A stretch of 64,000 bases of DNA, taken from an uncultured Collinsella sp. GTDB taxonomy: Bacteria; Actinomycetota; Coriobacteriia; Coriobacteriales; Coriobacteriaceae. Below are positions 50,678 through 60,220 of this stretch, in pieces. Position numbers and translations under genes: made by a program. How positions within the stretch are numbered: position 1 is the stretch's first letter; the number at the start of each line of letters is the position of its first letter. The notes below the pieces were generated by a model. That model was not told where the DNA came from, made no database searches, and worked only from the letters and a program-made list of their open reading frames with translations. The stretch is from NCBI GenBank assembly GCA_958369225.1, contig CATXID010000001.1, positions 496,001 through 560,000 on the forward strand, written 5' to 3'.

Positions 50678-52465
50678 TTACTTGCTCATGAACAGCCAGA
50701 TTGCGATGATCACCAGGATTGCGGCGATGATGCAGACGATGGCTCCGGTGAATTTGACGCGTGAGTCGCGGGTTCGCTTGCGCACGTCGTCTTCGGCGGC
50801 CTCGAGTTGGGCAACTTCGCGCTCGGTCTCGGTATGCTCGGCCTTGTCACGTGCCAAGGACCCGGCGAGCGATTCGGTGATCTCGGGATGGTCGTGCACC
50901 TCGGTCGCCTGCTCGATAATCGACTGCGCATGCGCGGCATCTGCCCGGGCGTTTGCGATGGCCTGCTCTTGCTCGCGGCGTGCCTTGTCCTGCGCGGTGA
51001 TCTTTTCGCGCAGCTCGCGCTGACGCGTCGCGGCGGCAGTTTTTGCGGACTGCAGCTCGTCGCGCGCGGCATCTGCCTCGGCCGTTACGGCCTGGTGCGC
51101 GCGTTTAGCGTCGGCGATGGGAGCCTGTGCCTGCTCGACGGCCTGCTCGGCGGCGGCAAGTGAATGCTCAAGATCGACGGTCACGCGCGGAATGTCTTCC
51201 TCGGCCTTGCGGAGGGCGTCGGCAGCGTCGGAGATTTGCATAGACAGCTCGCTGGTGCGCACGGTGTAATTGGCGGGATTTGCCGAAGGGTTGCGCTGTA
51301 GCTCGGCATACTCGCGACGCAAGGTCTCGAGCTGTGCGCGCGTAGCATCGGCAGTTTGTCGTGCGGCGGCGACACCGGTATCGCGCTCAGCCTTCACTTT
51401 GTCGCGGATGCGCTTGGAATCTTCGAGTCGACGAACCAGGCGGTTGCCGGTCTCGCGTGAACTCGCCTCGCGGGCTTCCGCGGCGTCGAGTGCAGCCTTC
51501 AGGCGGAGTTCGGTCGCATCGTCCTCTGCTTTCATTTGCTCGAGCTGGCCCTTGAGCTCCGTCGCTTTGGCGGCATGGGCGTCGCGGTCAATCTCGGCGG
51601 CCGCAGCGGTCTTTTGTGCCGTGGCGATTGCCTGGCGCTGATCGGCGATGATCTGATCGTAGCGGCTTGCGATGTCCTGGCGCGTCTCGAGCTCCTCTGC
51701 CTGGTCGGCGATGCGCCGCTCAAGCTCGGACAGGTGGGCGCGGGCATCGGCGAGTGCCTTCTTGGCGGCGTTCATCTCGCGCATGGCCGACGCGCCCTGG
51801 GCGATAAAAGTGCCCACGGCGTTAGCTGTGTTTGAGACGGCGCTCCCCAGGTCGCGGCTCGTGGCGGGGGCATGCGTGGTGGTCGGGTGCGCGGCCTCGG
51901 CGGCATTCGTATCGGCAGCCTGCGGTGCGGCGATATTGCCGGTGCCGCCTTCGATCACGGAAAAGCCCGCTGCGTGCGGGTCGACCGCGTCGGTGCCGAT
52001 CGTGGGGTGCTCGAGTTGCAGGAACGAGGGCATGGTGCTGCCCTGGTCGGCAACCGGGGTCTCGCCGGGCACAAACGTCGAGGCGGCCTCGGCGGCTTCC
52101 TCTTCCTCGGCGTCGACATCGGCATCGGCGACAGCGTCCTTCATCGCTTTGACGGCATCCATCATGGAGTCCATGACGGCGTCGAGCTCTTCTTCCGAAG
52201 ACACCTCGATGGGGCCTGCTGCTTGCGGAGCGTTCTCAGCCTTGGGCTCAGTATCGCTCGGGTCCGGCTGCTCTAGCTGCTCTTCTTTGTCTTGCTCTGC
52301 GGCGACATTTGCGTCTGCGGCCTCGTCTGCGGCGGCAGGAGCCTCCTCGACAGCGGCATCAATGCCGCCATCGCTTCTGGTGGAAGTATCGCAGTCGTCA
52401 ATGGTGTCTGCGGAATTATCAATATGCTGTTGAGTCTGGGGGTCCAGCTCGTCTGTCATAGGCAT
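50678..52465 (-). CDS. Coiled-coil protein with C-terminal membrane anchor
   Basis: A 595-residue protein. ATG 52465 has GAGGAGCAC before it; a longer frame to 52591 lacks support. Residues 1-240 are acidic and Ala-rich. From about 250 to 560 is a long coiled coil, rich in Ala, Glu, Gln and Arg (KKALADARAHLSELERRIA...). The last 25 residues form one TM helix ending LFMSK. Such a tail-anchored, filament-like shape is compatible with a cell-envelope organising role, but no family is recognised. It is convergent with queA. Confidence 0.75.
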   Translation of the reverse strand: MPMTDELDPQTQQHIDNSADTIDDCDTSTRSDGGIDAAVEEAPAAADEAADANVAAEQDKEEQLEQPDPSDTEPKAENAPQAAGPIEVSSEEELDAVMDSMMDAVKAMKDAVADADVDAEEEEAAEAASTFVPGETPVADQGSTMPSFLQLEHPTIGTDAVDPHAAGFSVIEGGTGNIAAPQAADTNAAEAAHPTTTHAPATSRDLGSAVSNTANAVGTFIAQGASAMREMNAAKKALADARAHLSELERRIADQAEELETRQDIASRYDQIIADQRQAIATAQKTAAAAEIDRDAHAAKATELKGQLEQMKAEDDATELRLKAALDAAEAREASSRETGNRLVRRLEDSKRIRDKVKAERDTGVAAARQTADATRAQLETLRREYAELQRNPSANPANYTVRTSELSMQISDAADALRKAEEDIPRVTVDLEHSLAAAEQAVEQAQAPIADAKRAHQAVTAEADAARDELQSAKTAAATRQRELREKITAQDKARREQEQAIANARADAAHAQSIIEQATEVHDHPEITESLAGSLARDKAEHTETEREVAQLEAAEDDVRKRTRDSRVKFTGAIVCIIAAILVIIAIWLFMSK

Positions 52466-52753
52466 GTGCTCCTCATCGTTGTTCGTCACCCTATGATAAA
52501 GTCTCGCGCCGACATCCCGCGCCCCGCAGCAAAGTTTCAAAACGTGTTCGATGACTCGTTGCGTTAACAAAAACTCGGTCGCTCTATCCAATTTTTACTT
52601 GACATTCCCTTCGCCGAAAGACGTTGCACCGTTCGCCTGCCATGGGCTTTATTTTTCACTTGAACCCGCTAAAGTTGCATGTCAGCTTTTGGCGCGTGAA
52701 GTTGGATGCGCGCAGTCGACGGGCGGGCCCGTCGCGATTTGAAAGGACTTTGT

Positions 52754-53554
52754 ATGGGACTTTTCACTGGTAAGACCGTGATCGTCACCGGCGGCGGCAA
52801 GGCCACGCTCAAGGACGGTTCCGCCGGCTCCATCGGCTACGGCATCGATATCGCTTTTGCCAAGGAGGGCGCGAACCTCGTCATCACCGGCCGCAACGTC
52901 GCCAAGCTCGAGGCTGCCAAGGAGTCTCTCGAGGCTGAGTACGGCGTCAAGGTTCTGCCTGTTCAGGCCGATGTCTCCGCCGGCCAGGACAACGAGGCCG
53001 TCGTGCAGAACGTTATCGACAAGGCGATTGAGGAGTTCGGTCGCATCGACGCCGTCGTCAACAACGCTCAGGCCAGCGCCTCGGGCGTGACCATTGCCGA
53101 TCACACCATGGATCAGTTTAACCTGGCCATTTACTCCGGTCTGTATGCTACCTACCTGTACATGCAGAAGGCCTATCCGCACCTGAAAGAGACCAAGGGC
53201 TCCGTGGTCAACTTTGCTTCGGGCGCCGGCCTGTTTGGCAACTACGGCCAGTGCAGCTATGCTGCCGCCAAGGAGGGCATCCGCGGCCTGACTCGCGTCG
53301 CCGCCAACGAGTGGGGCAAGGACGGCATCAACGTCAATATCGTTTGCCCGCTTGCTTGGACCGCTGCGCTCGAGAACTTCCAGGATGCCTATCCCGAGGC
53401 GTTCAAGGCCAACGTCCACATGCCGCCGGCGGGCCACTACGGCGACGTCGAGAAGGAGATCGGCCGCGTGGTCGTTCAGCTCTGCGGCCCCGACTTTAAG
53501 TATATGAACGGCGAGACTGTCACCCTCGAGGGCGGCATGGGCCAGCGGCCGTAG
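52754..53554 (+). CDS. Short-chain dehydrogenase/reductase
   Basis: A 266-residue SDR. The nucleotide-binding glycine motif is drawn out: TGGGKATLKDGSAGSIGYGI. NNAQASA replaces the usual NNAG. The catalytic triad is present as FASGAGLFGNYGQCSYAAAK (Ser, Tyr and Lys). It ends in LEGGMGQRP. Coriobacteriia are known for hydroxysteroid dehydrogenases of this fold, and the lengthened loop resembles that group, but the substrate is not proven. It stands alone; AAAGGA precedes the ATG. Confidence 0.85.
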   Translation: MGLFTGKTVIVTGGGKATLKDGSAGSIGYGIDIAFAKEGANLVITGRNVAKLEAAKESLEAEYGVKVLPVQADVSAGQDNEAVVQNVIDKAIEEFGRIDAVVNNAQASASGVTIADHTMDQFNLAIYSGLYATYLYMQKAYPHLKETKGSVVNFASGAGLFGNYGQCSYAAAKEGIRGLTRVAANEWGKDGINVNIVCPLAWTAALENFQDAYPEAFKANVHMPPAGHYGDVEKEIGRVVVQLCGPDFKYMNGETVTLEGGMGQRP

Positions 53555-53556
53555 GG

Positions 53557-53700
53557 GTTACGGCGTTTTGCCAAACGCCGTAACGGGCCGACGCTGCGCG
53601 GGCCGCATTTGGACAATCTGACGTTCAACTTCAAGGGCGCGACCGAAAGGTCAGCGCCCTTTCGTTTCACGTCACCTTGTCTCAAATGCGGCTCGCTCGC
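53557..53700. repeat. Structured repeat, copy B
   Basis: It starts 2 bp after the SDR stop. A perfect 12-bp hairpin GTTACGGCGTTT (53557-53568 with 53573-53584) is followed by CCGACGCTGC. The outer stem is GCCGCATTTG (53602-53611 with 53683-53692). Then TGACGT/ACGTCA (53619-53624 with 53669-53674), and the apical stem AAGGGCGC-GACC-GAAA-GGTC-A-GCGCCCTT (53633-53661) with a GAAA loop and one bulged A at the same place as in copy A. The paired bases differ from copy A but stay complementary. Confidence 0.75.
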
Positions 53701-53734
53701 TGACTTATGCTCAACCTGCGGCGCCATTTTGCTT

Positions 53735-53800
53735 GAAGGTACCTTGCTCGCTCTGGCGGGTTTTCGCTTTCGGTGCCATAGCATCGGCGTTTGTGTTGTT
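53735..53800. repeat. Partial third copy of the structured repeat (3' half)
   Basis: The sequence CCTTGCTCGCTCTGGCGGGT and the following TTTTCGCT, then GCCATAGCATCGG, match the 3' part of copy A (from about 50402 to 50460) closely. The 5' half is missing, so it is a truncated copy next to copy B. Confidence 0.5.
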
Positions 53801-53820
53801 GACAGAAGGCCTCTCATGGG

Positions 53821-53952
53821 TAGTCGTTGGGGATGTTCTTAAATGACTAGTCGAAAGGGACGCTCTTGTCGGCACCTGGGGACAGTCCCTGGGTGCCGGC
53901 GGATTGGGACACTCTTTTGCAAGATGGCGCTGAAGACTGTCCCCAACGACTA
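53821..53952. mobile_element. 132-bp MITE-like element with perfect 13-bp terminal repeats
   Basis: TAGTCGTTGGGGA at 53821-53833 and TCCCCAACGACTA at 53940-53952 are exact inverted copies. Inside lies a near-perfect palindrome (GGCACCTGGGGACAG..., about 53871-53898). No coding frame is present. A related but truncated copy lies at 60162-60220. It lies between the structured repeats and the tgt promoter. Confidence 0.7.
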
Positions 53953-54004
53953 GTCGTTTAATGCGCCAGTTTCTGTCGAGTCGGTGCTTCTGGCGGGTTG
54001 CTCG

Positions 54005-54010
54005 TATAAT
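54005..54010 (+). promoter_or_regulatory. Putative -10 box of tgt
   Basis: TATAAT in the context CTCGTATAATGG, 38 bp before the tgt ATG. No good -35 hexamer is at 16-18 bp upstream, so only the -10 element is called. A strong ribosome binding site (AAGGAG) follows at about 54032. Confidence 0.5.
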
Positions 54011-54047
54011 GGTCTGCGTATGAACCGCAACCAAGGAGTTCCAGTTT

Positions 54048-55187
<1,140 letters not shown>

Positions 55188-55336
55188 GAGCGGCGCGGGC
55201 GCTTGCAGAGCGCGGGCAACGGCAAGGGGCGAGCGCCGGCCGGTCATCACGTTCGCTAACACCGTCTGCGCGACCGCTGACCGATAGCTTGCAAGCGCTT
55301 GATGCATCGTGGGTACCATACCGAATGGTTGATGTT

Positions 55337-55380
55337 CGGGCGGGTGTTTGACGCATGGCGTCGACCCCGCCCGTTTCTCT
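55337..55380 (+). terminator. Intrinsic terminator before the LOG gene
   Basis: CGGGCGGG at 55337-55344 pairs with CCCGCCCG at 55366-55373, followed by TTTCTCTTTT. It is 150 bp beyond tgt and 18 bp before the next start codon, so it may end tgt transcription or act as a leader attenuator for the LOG gene. Confidence 0.7.
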
Positions 55381-55397
55381 TTTCGATAGGAGTGCCC

Positions 55398-56156
55398 ATG
55401 ATGAAGAATGATAACGTCGAGGGCGAGCCGGCCTACGACGAGACGTACCGCCGCGGCCCTGTGGTCATGCGCGGCCCCATGATTCCTAAGGACAATACGT
55501 ACGCCAACTTGCTGGCGCCCGAAGAATCGACTGATTGGCTGCACGCCGACCCCTGGCGCGTGCTGCGCATTCAGGCCGAATTTGTCGATGGCTTTGGCGC
55601 GCTTGCCGAGCTTGGACCCGCGGTGACCATCTTTGGCAGCGCCCGCACGCCCAAGGCCGATCCGCTTTACAAGGCGGCGCGCACCGTCGGGCGCAAGATC
55701 GCCCAGCGAGGCGTGGCGGTCATCACCGGTGGCGGCCCCGGCATCATGGAGGCGGCCAATAGGGGAGCGGCGAGCGTCAACGGCAAATCGGTCGGTCTGG
55801 GTATCGAGCTGCCGCACGAGCACGGGCTCAACAAATACGTGAACCTCGGTATGGACTTCCGTTACTTCTTTGTGCGCAAGACTATGTTCGTCAAATACAG
55901 CTCGGGCGCCATCGTGTTCCCCGGCGGCTTTGGCACGCTCGACGAGATGTTCGAGGTCCTCACGCTGGTGCAGACGCACAAGGTCAAGCGCATGCCGCTC
56001 GTGCTGGTGGGCAGCGAGTACTGGCAGGGCCTGCTCGACTGGCTCAACGGCCCGGTGATGGATGCCGGCATGATCAGCCCGCTCGATCCGGAGCTGGTGC
56101 ACATCACCGATGACCTCAACGAGGCCGTCGACATCGCTCTGAGCGGGTTGATATAG
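55398..56156 (+). CDS. LOG family protein (cytokinin riboside phosphoribohydrolase-like)
   Basis: A 252-residue LOG/TIGR00730 protein. The motifs GGGPGIMEAANRGA and PGGFGTLDEMFE are diagnostic and form the nucleotide-binding, phosphoribohydrolase site. It is often mislabelled lysine decarboxylase. It would release a base from nucleoside 5'-monophosphates. Start ATG 55398 has TAGGAG 5 bp before it; ATG 55401 is an equal alternative. The N-terminal 70 residues exceed the LOG core. Confidence 0.88.
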   Translation: MMKNDNVEGEPAYDETYRRGPVVMRGPMIPKDNTYANLLAPEESTDWLHADPWRVLRIQAEFVDGFGALAELGPAVTIFGSARTPKADPLYKAARTVGRKIAQRGVAVITGGGPGIMEAANRGAASVNGKSVGLGIELPHEHGLNKYVNLGMDFRYFFVRKTMFVKYSSGAIVFPGGFGTLDEMFEVLTLVQTHKVKRMPLVLVGSEYWQGLLDWLNGPVMDAGMISPLDPELVHITDDLNEAVDIALSGLI

Positions 56157-56210
56157 GGCGAGCGTTCCTGGCGTTGCGGCAATGTGGGTTAAAGTAATGT
56201 GAACGGCAAT

Positions 56211-56254
56211 CTGATGCTATCTAACATCAGGATGCCATCCAAATTGGGTATACT
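56211..56254 (+). promoter_or_regulatory. Promoter/operator of the toxin-antitoxin pair
   Basis: CTGATG at 56211-56216 and CATCAG at 56225-56230 form an inverted repeat, and a third CTGATG lies at 56253-56258. The -10-like TATACT occupies 56249-56254. This is a typical layout for autoregulation by a RelB/DinJ antitoxin. Confidence 0.55.
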
Positions 56255-56284
56255 GATGCAAAAGACGAGGCGAGGAGGTCGCGT

Positions 56285-56584
56285 ATGTCTACTGCAACGG
56301 TTAAGCCTACGACGGTTCGCATCGAAGAGGGACTCAAAGAGCAGGCGACAGAGTTCTTGGATTCGGTTGGCCTGAGTCTCAATTCGTATCTCAACCTTGC
56401 TGTTCGGCAGCTTGTAAATCAGCGGAAGATTCCGTTTGAGATTGTGGGCCGGTCCGAAGTTCCCAACGAGGCAACGAGACGTGCCATGGTGATCGCCGAG
56501 GCTCGTGAGTTGGGGATTCTGCCAGACGACAGCCCGTCGTTCGACAGCGTGGATAATCTGATGTCGTTCCTCGATGAGGACTAG
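56285..56584 (+). CDS. RelB/DinJ-type antitoxin
   Basis: A 99-residue protein with a ribbon-helix-helix start, VKPTTVRIEEGLKEQATEFLDSVGLSLNSYLNLAVRQLV, the DNA-binding and dimer domain of RelB/DinJ antitoxins. The C-terminus is acidic and would wrap the toxin. AGGAGG precedes the ATG by 7 bp. It is separated from the toxin gene by 2 bp. It should repress its own promoter through the upstream inverted repeat and neutralise the downstream ribonuclease. Confidence 0.9.
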   Translation: MSTATVKPTTVRIEEGLKEQATEFLDSVGLSLNSYLNLAVRQLVNQRKIPFEIVGRSEVPNEATRRAMVIAEARELGILPDDSPSFDSVDNLMSFLDED

Positions 56585-56586
56585 CG

Positions 56587-56895
56587 ATGTTTGAGATTAA
56601 GGTCGAGGCTCAGTTTAAGGCGGATTACAAGCGGACGATGCGCATCCATCCGCAGCTAAAAACCGAGTTTAAGGCGGCAGTCGCAGAGCCTGCGGCTCAC
56701 GGATCGCTTCCCGCGGAATATGGTGCCCACGAGCTTTCAAACCCGGGCGGCAACTACAACGGCCACATCGATTTCCATCTATCCGATGGCTTGGTCGATG
56801 TGGCCGTTCTCTACTTGTCGCATAAGACTAATCCGGTGATTCGACTGGTCAGGATGGGCTCGCACGAGGAGCTGTTCCAAGGTCCGCTGGGCTGA
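56587..56895 (+). CDS. YafQ/RelE-type mRNA interferase toxin
   Basis: A 102-residue protein of the YafQ branch of the RelE superfamily. It has YKRTMRIHPQL, and the ending HEELFQGPLG, with His residues in HIDFHLS and SHEEL of the sort that supply YafQ catalysis. The ribosome-dependent ribonuclease would cut mRNA when antitoxin is degraded. It overlaps nothing and ends the module; a hairpin between convergent genes follows. Confidence 0.88.
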   Translation: MFEIKVEAQFKADYKRTMRIHPQLKTEFKAAVAEPAAHGSLPAEYGAHELSNPGGNYNGHIDFHLSDGLVDVAVLYLSHKTNPVIRLVRMGSHEELFQGPLG

Positions 56896-56908
56896 TTGCC
56901 GATTTCTA

Positions 56909-56975
56909 AGTTGCGGTGGAATAGGGATTGATTTGCGGCTGATAAGCCAAAAACAGTCCCTATTTCACCGCAACT
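56909..56975. repeat. 19-bp hairpin repeat, copy 2 (likely bidirectional terminator)
   Basis: AGTTGCGGTGGAATAGGGA at 56909-56927 pairs with 56957-56975, with one G-T wobble. It shares its first ten bases with the hairpin at 50585 but has a different stem tip. It lies between the convergent toxin and degV genes. Confidence 0.65.
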
Positions 56976-56988
56976 GATAAAGGTGCCC

Positions 56989-57849
56989 CTAGTGGATGGG
57001 CTGATAGCGGGGGCAGTAGCTGATGGCGATGGCATCGACGCCTACGTGGGTGGCGATGGTGCAGCCGATGGGGCCGGTGCCGGCGTCTACGTAGTCCCGG
57101 CCTGCGAGCGCCTGGTTAACAAGTTCCTGCTCCTCGGCGGCGCCGGTCGTGAGCACGCGCACGCTTGAGCCCGGATGCTCCGCCAAAAATGCGAGGCAGT
57201 CAGCCATGGTGTTCGCAACGATGCGCTTGGCGCCGCGGCCCTTTTTGATGGCTTTGATCTCGCCCGATTTCCACTCCGGCGAAACGGCCAGGCGAATGTT
57301 GAGCATCTGCGTGAGCTGGCCGGCGAGCTTGGGGGCGCGGCCGTTTTTGACTAGGTTCTCGAGCGTGCGGGGAATCAGCAGCAGGTGGGCGTCGGGCAGG
57401 GTCGCTCGGATCTGCGCCTCGGTCTCGTCCAGACTGCGGCCGTCCTCGCGCATGGCGAGCGCATACTCCACGAGCAGGCCCTCGGCACCCGAACCGGTGC
57501 GCGAATCGATGCAACGCACGTCGAGCTCGTGGGTGTCGGCCACCTGGCACGCGTTGGCGTAGCAGGCGGACCACTCGCTGCACAGCGAGATAAAGATGGC
57601 GCTGTCGTGGCCGTCGGCGAGCACACGGTCAAAGAGTGCCTTGAACTCGCCGGCGCTCGGCTGCGAGGTGTGCGGCAGCTGCTCGGAGCCGGCCATGCGG
57701 GCGACGTATTCCTCGGCGGTGATCTGCACCTGGTCGAGCAGGTCCTCGCCCTCGATAATCACATGCAGTGGAATCACGTAAATGCCGAGCTCTTGGGCAC
57801 GGGCGGGGGAGATGTCCGACGTGGAGTCGGTTATGATGGCAAAAGACAT
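56989..57849 (-). CDS. degV: DegV family protein (second copy)
   Basis: A 286-residue DegV/FakB-type fatty-acid-binding protein. It opens with AIITDSTSDISPARAQELGI, and has HTSQPSAGEFKALF, ISLCSEWSACYANA, CIDSRTGSGAEGLLVE, LVKNGRAPKLAGQLTQML and a C-terminal IGCTIATHVGVDAIAI. It is closer to the family consensus than the copy at 41899, which is only a distant paralogue. It is expected to carry fatty acids for phosphorylation. Convergent with the toxin-antitoxin unit. Confidence 0.91.
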   Translation of the reverse strand: MSFAIITDSTSDISPARAQELGIYVIPLHVIIEGEDLLDQVQITAEEYVARMAGSEQLPHTSQPSAGEFKALFDRVLADGHDSAIFISLCSEWSACYANACQVADTHELDVRCIDSRTGSGAEGLLVEYALAMREDGRSLDETEAQIRATLPDAHLLLIPRTLENLVKNGRAPKLAGQLTQMLNIRLAVSPEWKSGEIKAIKKGRGAKRIVANTMADCLAFLAEHPGSSVRVLTTGAAEEQELVNQALAGRDYVDAGTGPIGCTIATHVGVDAIAISYCPRYQPIH

Positions 57850-58005
57850 AATTGCACCTTTCGTTGGGACGCCTGCGCGTCGCCTTCAGAGAGCAAAGTG
57901 CGTCAAGTATAGTGGAGTTGCTCTACATTGCTAGGTTCAATTGTTGAATAGTCAACAGTTTGAAGCGGTGGTGTGGAAATCATCAACTGGGGAAGAGGGG
58001 TGCCG

Positions 58006-58668
58006 ATGGCGGCATTGCAACTTTGCGAGCGGCCGGTTGTGCTGTTCGATTTTGACGGCACGGTGGCCGATACGGGTCGGGCAGTGATGACCTCGACGCG
58101 CAAGACGCTGGCTGCGCGCGGGTTTTCGGAGGCGCAGATGGGTGACTTGCGCCGTATGATCGGGCCTCCGCTGTGGAAGAGCTTTCACGACTTTTATGGC
58201 TTTTCCCGCGAGGAGTCGCTTGTGGTGGCCGATGAGTACCGCGCCTTTTTTGATGAGCTGGGACCGGAGGAATATCCCGTGTTCGACGGGGTCCCCGAAC
58301 TGCTCGATGGGATGGCGGCCCAGGGTCATCGCATGGCGGTGGCGACGTCGCGCATGGAGGCAAAGTGCATTGACATGGTGCATGAGCTGGGACTTTGCCA
58401 GTTCGAAGTCGTGGTTGGCATGAATCCGCCTCAGGGGCGCGAGACCAAGGCCGATTCGGTCCGCGACGCTCTGGCGGCGCTTGGTTCGACTGCCGACGAG
58501 GCCGTGATGATTGGCGACCGCTTTAACGATGTGGAGGGCGCGCACGCGATGGGCGTGCCGTGCGTCGGCATCTATTCGGGCGCGGCGGCGCCGGGCGAGC
58601 ATGAGGCGGCGGGCGCCGATGCGGTGGTGCACTCGGTGGCCGAGCTTGCTAAACTTTTCGCTATATAA
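58006..58668 (+). CDS. HAD-family phosphatase (phosphoglycolate-phosphatase-like)
   Basis: A 220-residue HAD hydrolase. Motif I is VVLFDFDGTVADTG (Asp about 15 and 17), motif II lies in AVATSRME, and motif IV in MIGDRFNDVEGA. A helical cap domain lies between. ATG 58006 is used, with GAAGAGGGG ahead; a GTG at 57973 is in frame but unsupported. The small-molecule phosphate ester that it cleaves is unknown. Confidence 0.87.
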   Translation: MAALQLCERPVVLFDFDGTVADTGRAVMTSTRKTLAARGFSEAQMGDLRRMIGPPLWKSFHDFYGFSREESLVVADEYRAFFDELGPEEYPVFDGVPELLDGMAAQGHRMAVATSRMEAKCIDMVHELGLCQFEVVVGMNPPQGRETKADSVRDALAALGSTADEAVMIGDRFNDVEGAHAMGVPCVGIYSGAAAPGEHEAAGADAVVHSVAELAKLFAI

Positions 58669-58722
58669 GAACTCAATGTGAGGGGCGGGCATGCTCGTCG
58701 CTCATTGGTAAGGAGGTCGTCC

Positions 58723-60159
58723 ATGAATCAAGTGGAGCAGAGCGTTGCCGAGTACGTCGACGAGGTCTGGGAAGATGTCGTCGCCGATATCGAGCAGCTG
58801 GTGAGCTATCCGTCCGTGGCAGTTTCTGTCGATGCGGAGCCCAGCGCGCCGTTTGGCCGCCCGGTCCGTGACGCGCTCGATTGCGCGCTCGGCATTGCGC
58901 AAAAGCTCGGCTATCAGACGAGCGACGACGAGGGCTATGTGGGCATTGCCGATATCCCGGGCCGCGGCGACAAGCAGATCGCGACCATTTGCCATGTGGA
59001 CGTGGTGCCCGCCGGCCCCGGCTGGAACACCGACCCGTTTGCGATGGAGCGTCGCGAGGGCTGGCTGCTCGGCCGCGGCGTTATCGACGACAAGGGTCCT
59101 GCCGTGCTGTCGCTCTACGCCGGCGCCTACCTGCTCAAGCACGGTATTACCCCGCGCTACACCTTCCGTGCGCTGCTGGGCTGCGATGAGGAAGTGGGCA
59201 TGTCCGACGTTCACCATTATCTGGAGAACCACGCGAACCCCGACTTTCTGTTTACGCCCGATGCCGAGTTCCCGGTCTGCAATGCCGAGAAGGGCCAGTT
59301 TGGGGCGACGTTTGTGAGCTCCAAGATCGACGGCGGGCGCATTGTGTCCTGGAGCGGTGCCGAGGCGAGCAACGCCATTCCGTCGCAGTCTATCTGCGAG
59401 CTCGCGATTGCCGCCGATGAACTGCCGGCACCCGTTGAGAATGCCGACCGCCTGGAGATTACGACGCTCGATAACGGCCATGCGCAGATTTTTGCCCACG
59501 GCGTTGGCGGTCATGCCTCGATGCCCGATGGAACGATCAATGCCGTCGGCCTGATCGTGTCATATCTGCGCGAGGCCGAGGATGCGTTTGGTGCGCGTGA
59601 CGAGCGCCTGCTGACGCCTGCCGAGCACGAGTTCGTCAAGTTCTTGGCCTTTGTGCACGCGGATGCCCATGGTCGTGGCCTGGGCATCGATGCGACGAAC
59701 GCGGCGTTTGGCCCGCTCACGTGCAACCCCGGCGTCATCCGCGTGGTGGATGGCCACATTGAGCAGGTCATTGACGTGCGTTTCCCCGACAGCACGAGCG
59801 CCGATACCATCCGCGAGCAGCTCGAGCCACTCGTGGGCCGCTTTGGTGTGACGTGCCGTGTGGGTCGTGCCAAGGTGCCGTTTTCGGTCTCTGCAGACGA
59901 CCCGGCCGTGAAGGCGCTGATTGACACCTATAACGAGTTTACGGGTAAGCATGCCGAGCCCTTCGCCATGGGCGGTGGCACGTACGCACGCAACTTTGCC
60001 CGCGCCGTCTCGTTTGGCCCCGAGGAGACCGGCCTGGAGCTGCCCGCATGGGGCGGCCAGATGCACGGCCCCAACGAGTGTGCCAACGAGGAACAACTCA
60101 AGCAGGCGCTCAAGATCTATATCGTGGCGATCTTAAGGCTCAACGAGTTGGAACTGTAG
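58723..60159 (+). CDS. pepV: M20-family dipeptidase (PepV/Sapep type)
   Basis: A 478-residue metallopeptidase. It has ICHVDVVPAGPGW near residue 104 (metal-binding His and Asp), GRGVIDDKGPAVLSLYA with a bridging Asp, LGCDEEVGMSD with the catalytic Glu, and GGTYARNF and HGPNECANEE near the end. It is a cytoplasmic di-zinc dipeptidase of broad specificity. AAGGAGG lies 6 bp before ATG 58723. It follows the HAD gene by 54 bp and may share its transcript. Confidence 0.92.
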   Translation: MNQVEQSVAEYVDEVWEDVVADIEQLVSYPSVAVSVDAEPSAPFGRPVRDALDCALGIAQKLGYQTSDDEGYVGIADIPGRGDKQIATICHVDVVPAGPGWNTDPFAMERREGWLLGRGVIDDKGPAVLSLYAGAYLLKHGITPRYTFRALLGCDEEVGMSDVHHYLENHANPDFLFTPDAEFPVCNAEKGQFGATFVSSKIDGGRIVSWSGAEASNAIPSQSICELAIAADELPAPVENADRLEITTLDNGHAQIFAHGVGGHASMPDGTINAVGLIVSYLREAEDAFGARDERLLTPAEHEFVKFLAFVHADAHGRGLGIDATNAAFGPLTCNPGVIRVVDGHIEQVIDVRFPDSTSADTIREQLEPLVGRFGVTCRVGRAKVPFSVSADDPAVKALIDTYNEFTGKHAEPFAMGGGTYARNFARAVSFGPEETGLELPAWGGQMHGPNECANEEQLKQALKIYIVAILRLNELEL

Positions 60160-60161
60160 AG

Positions 60162-60220
60162 GTAGTCGTCTAATCATTGGGACGTTCTTAAACGACTAGT
60201 CAAAAGGGACGCTCTTGTCG
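60162..60220. repeat. Truncated copy of the MITE-like element
   Basis: TTCTTAAACGACTAGTC and the following AAAAGGGACGCTCTTGTCG match the left half of the element at 53821-53871 with a few changes and a short insertion near the left end. No matching right end is found before the prophage remnant begins. Confidence 0.6.
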
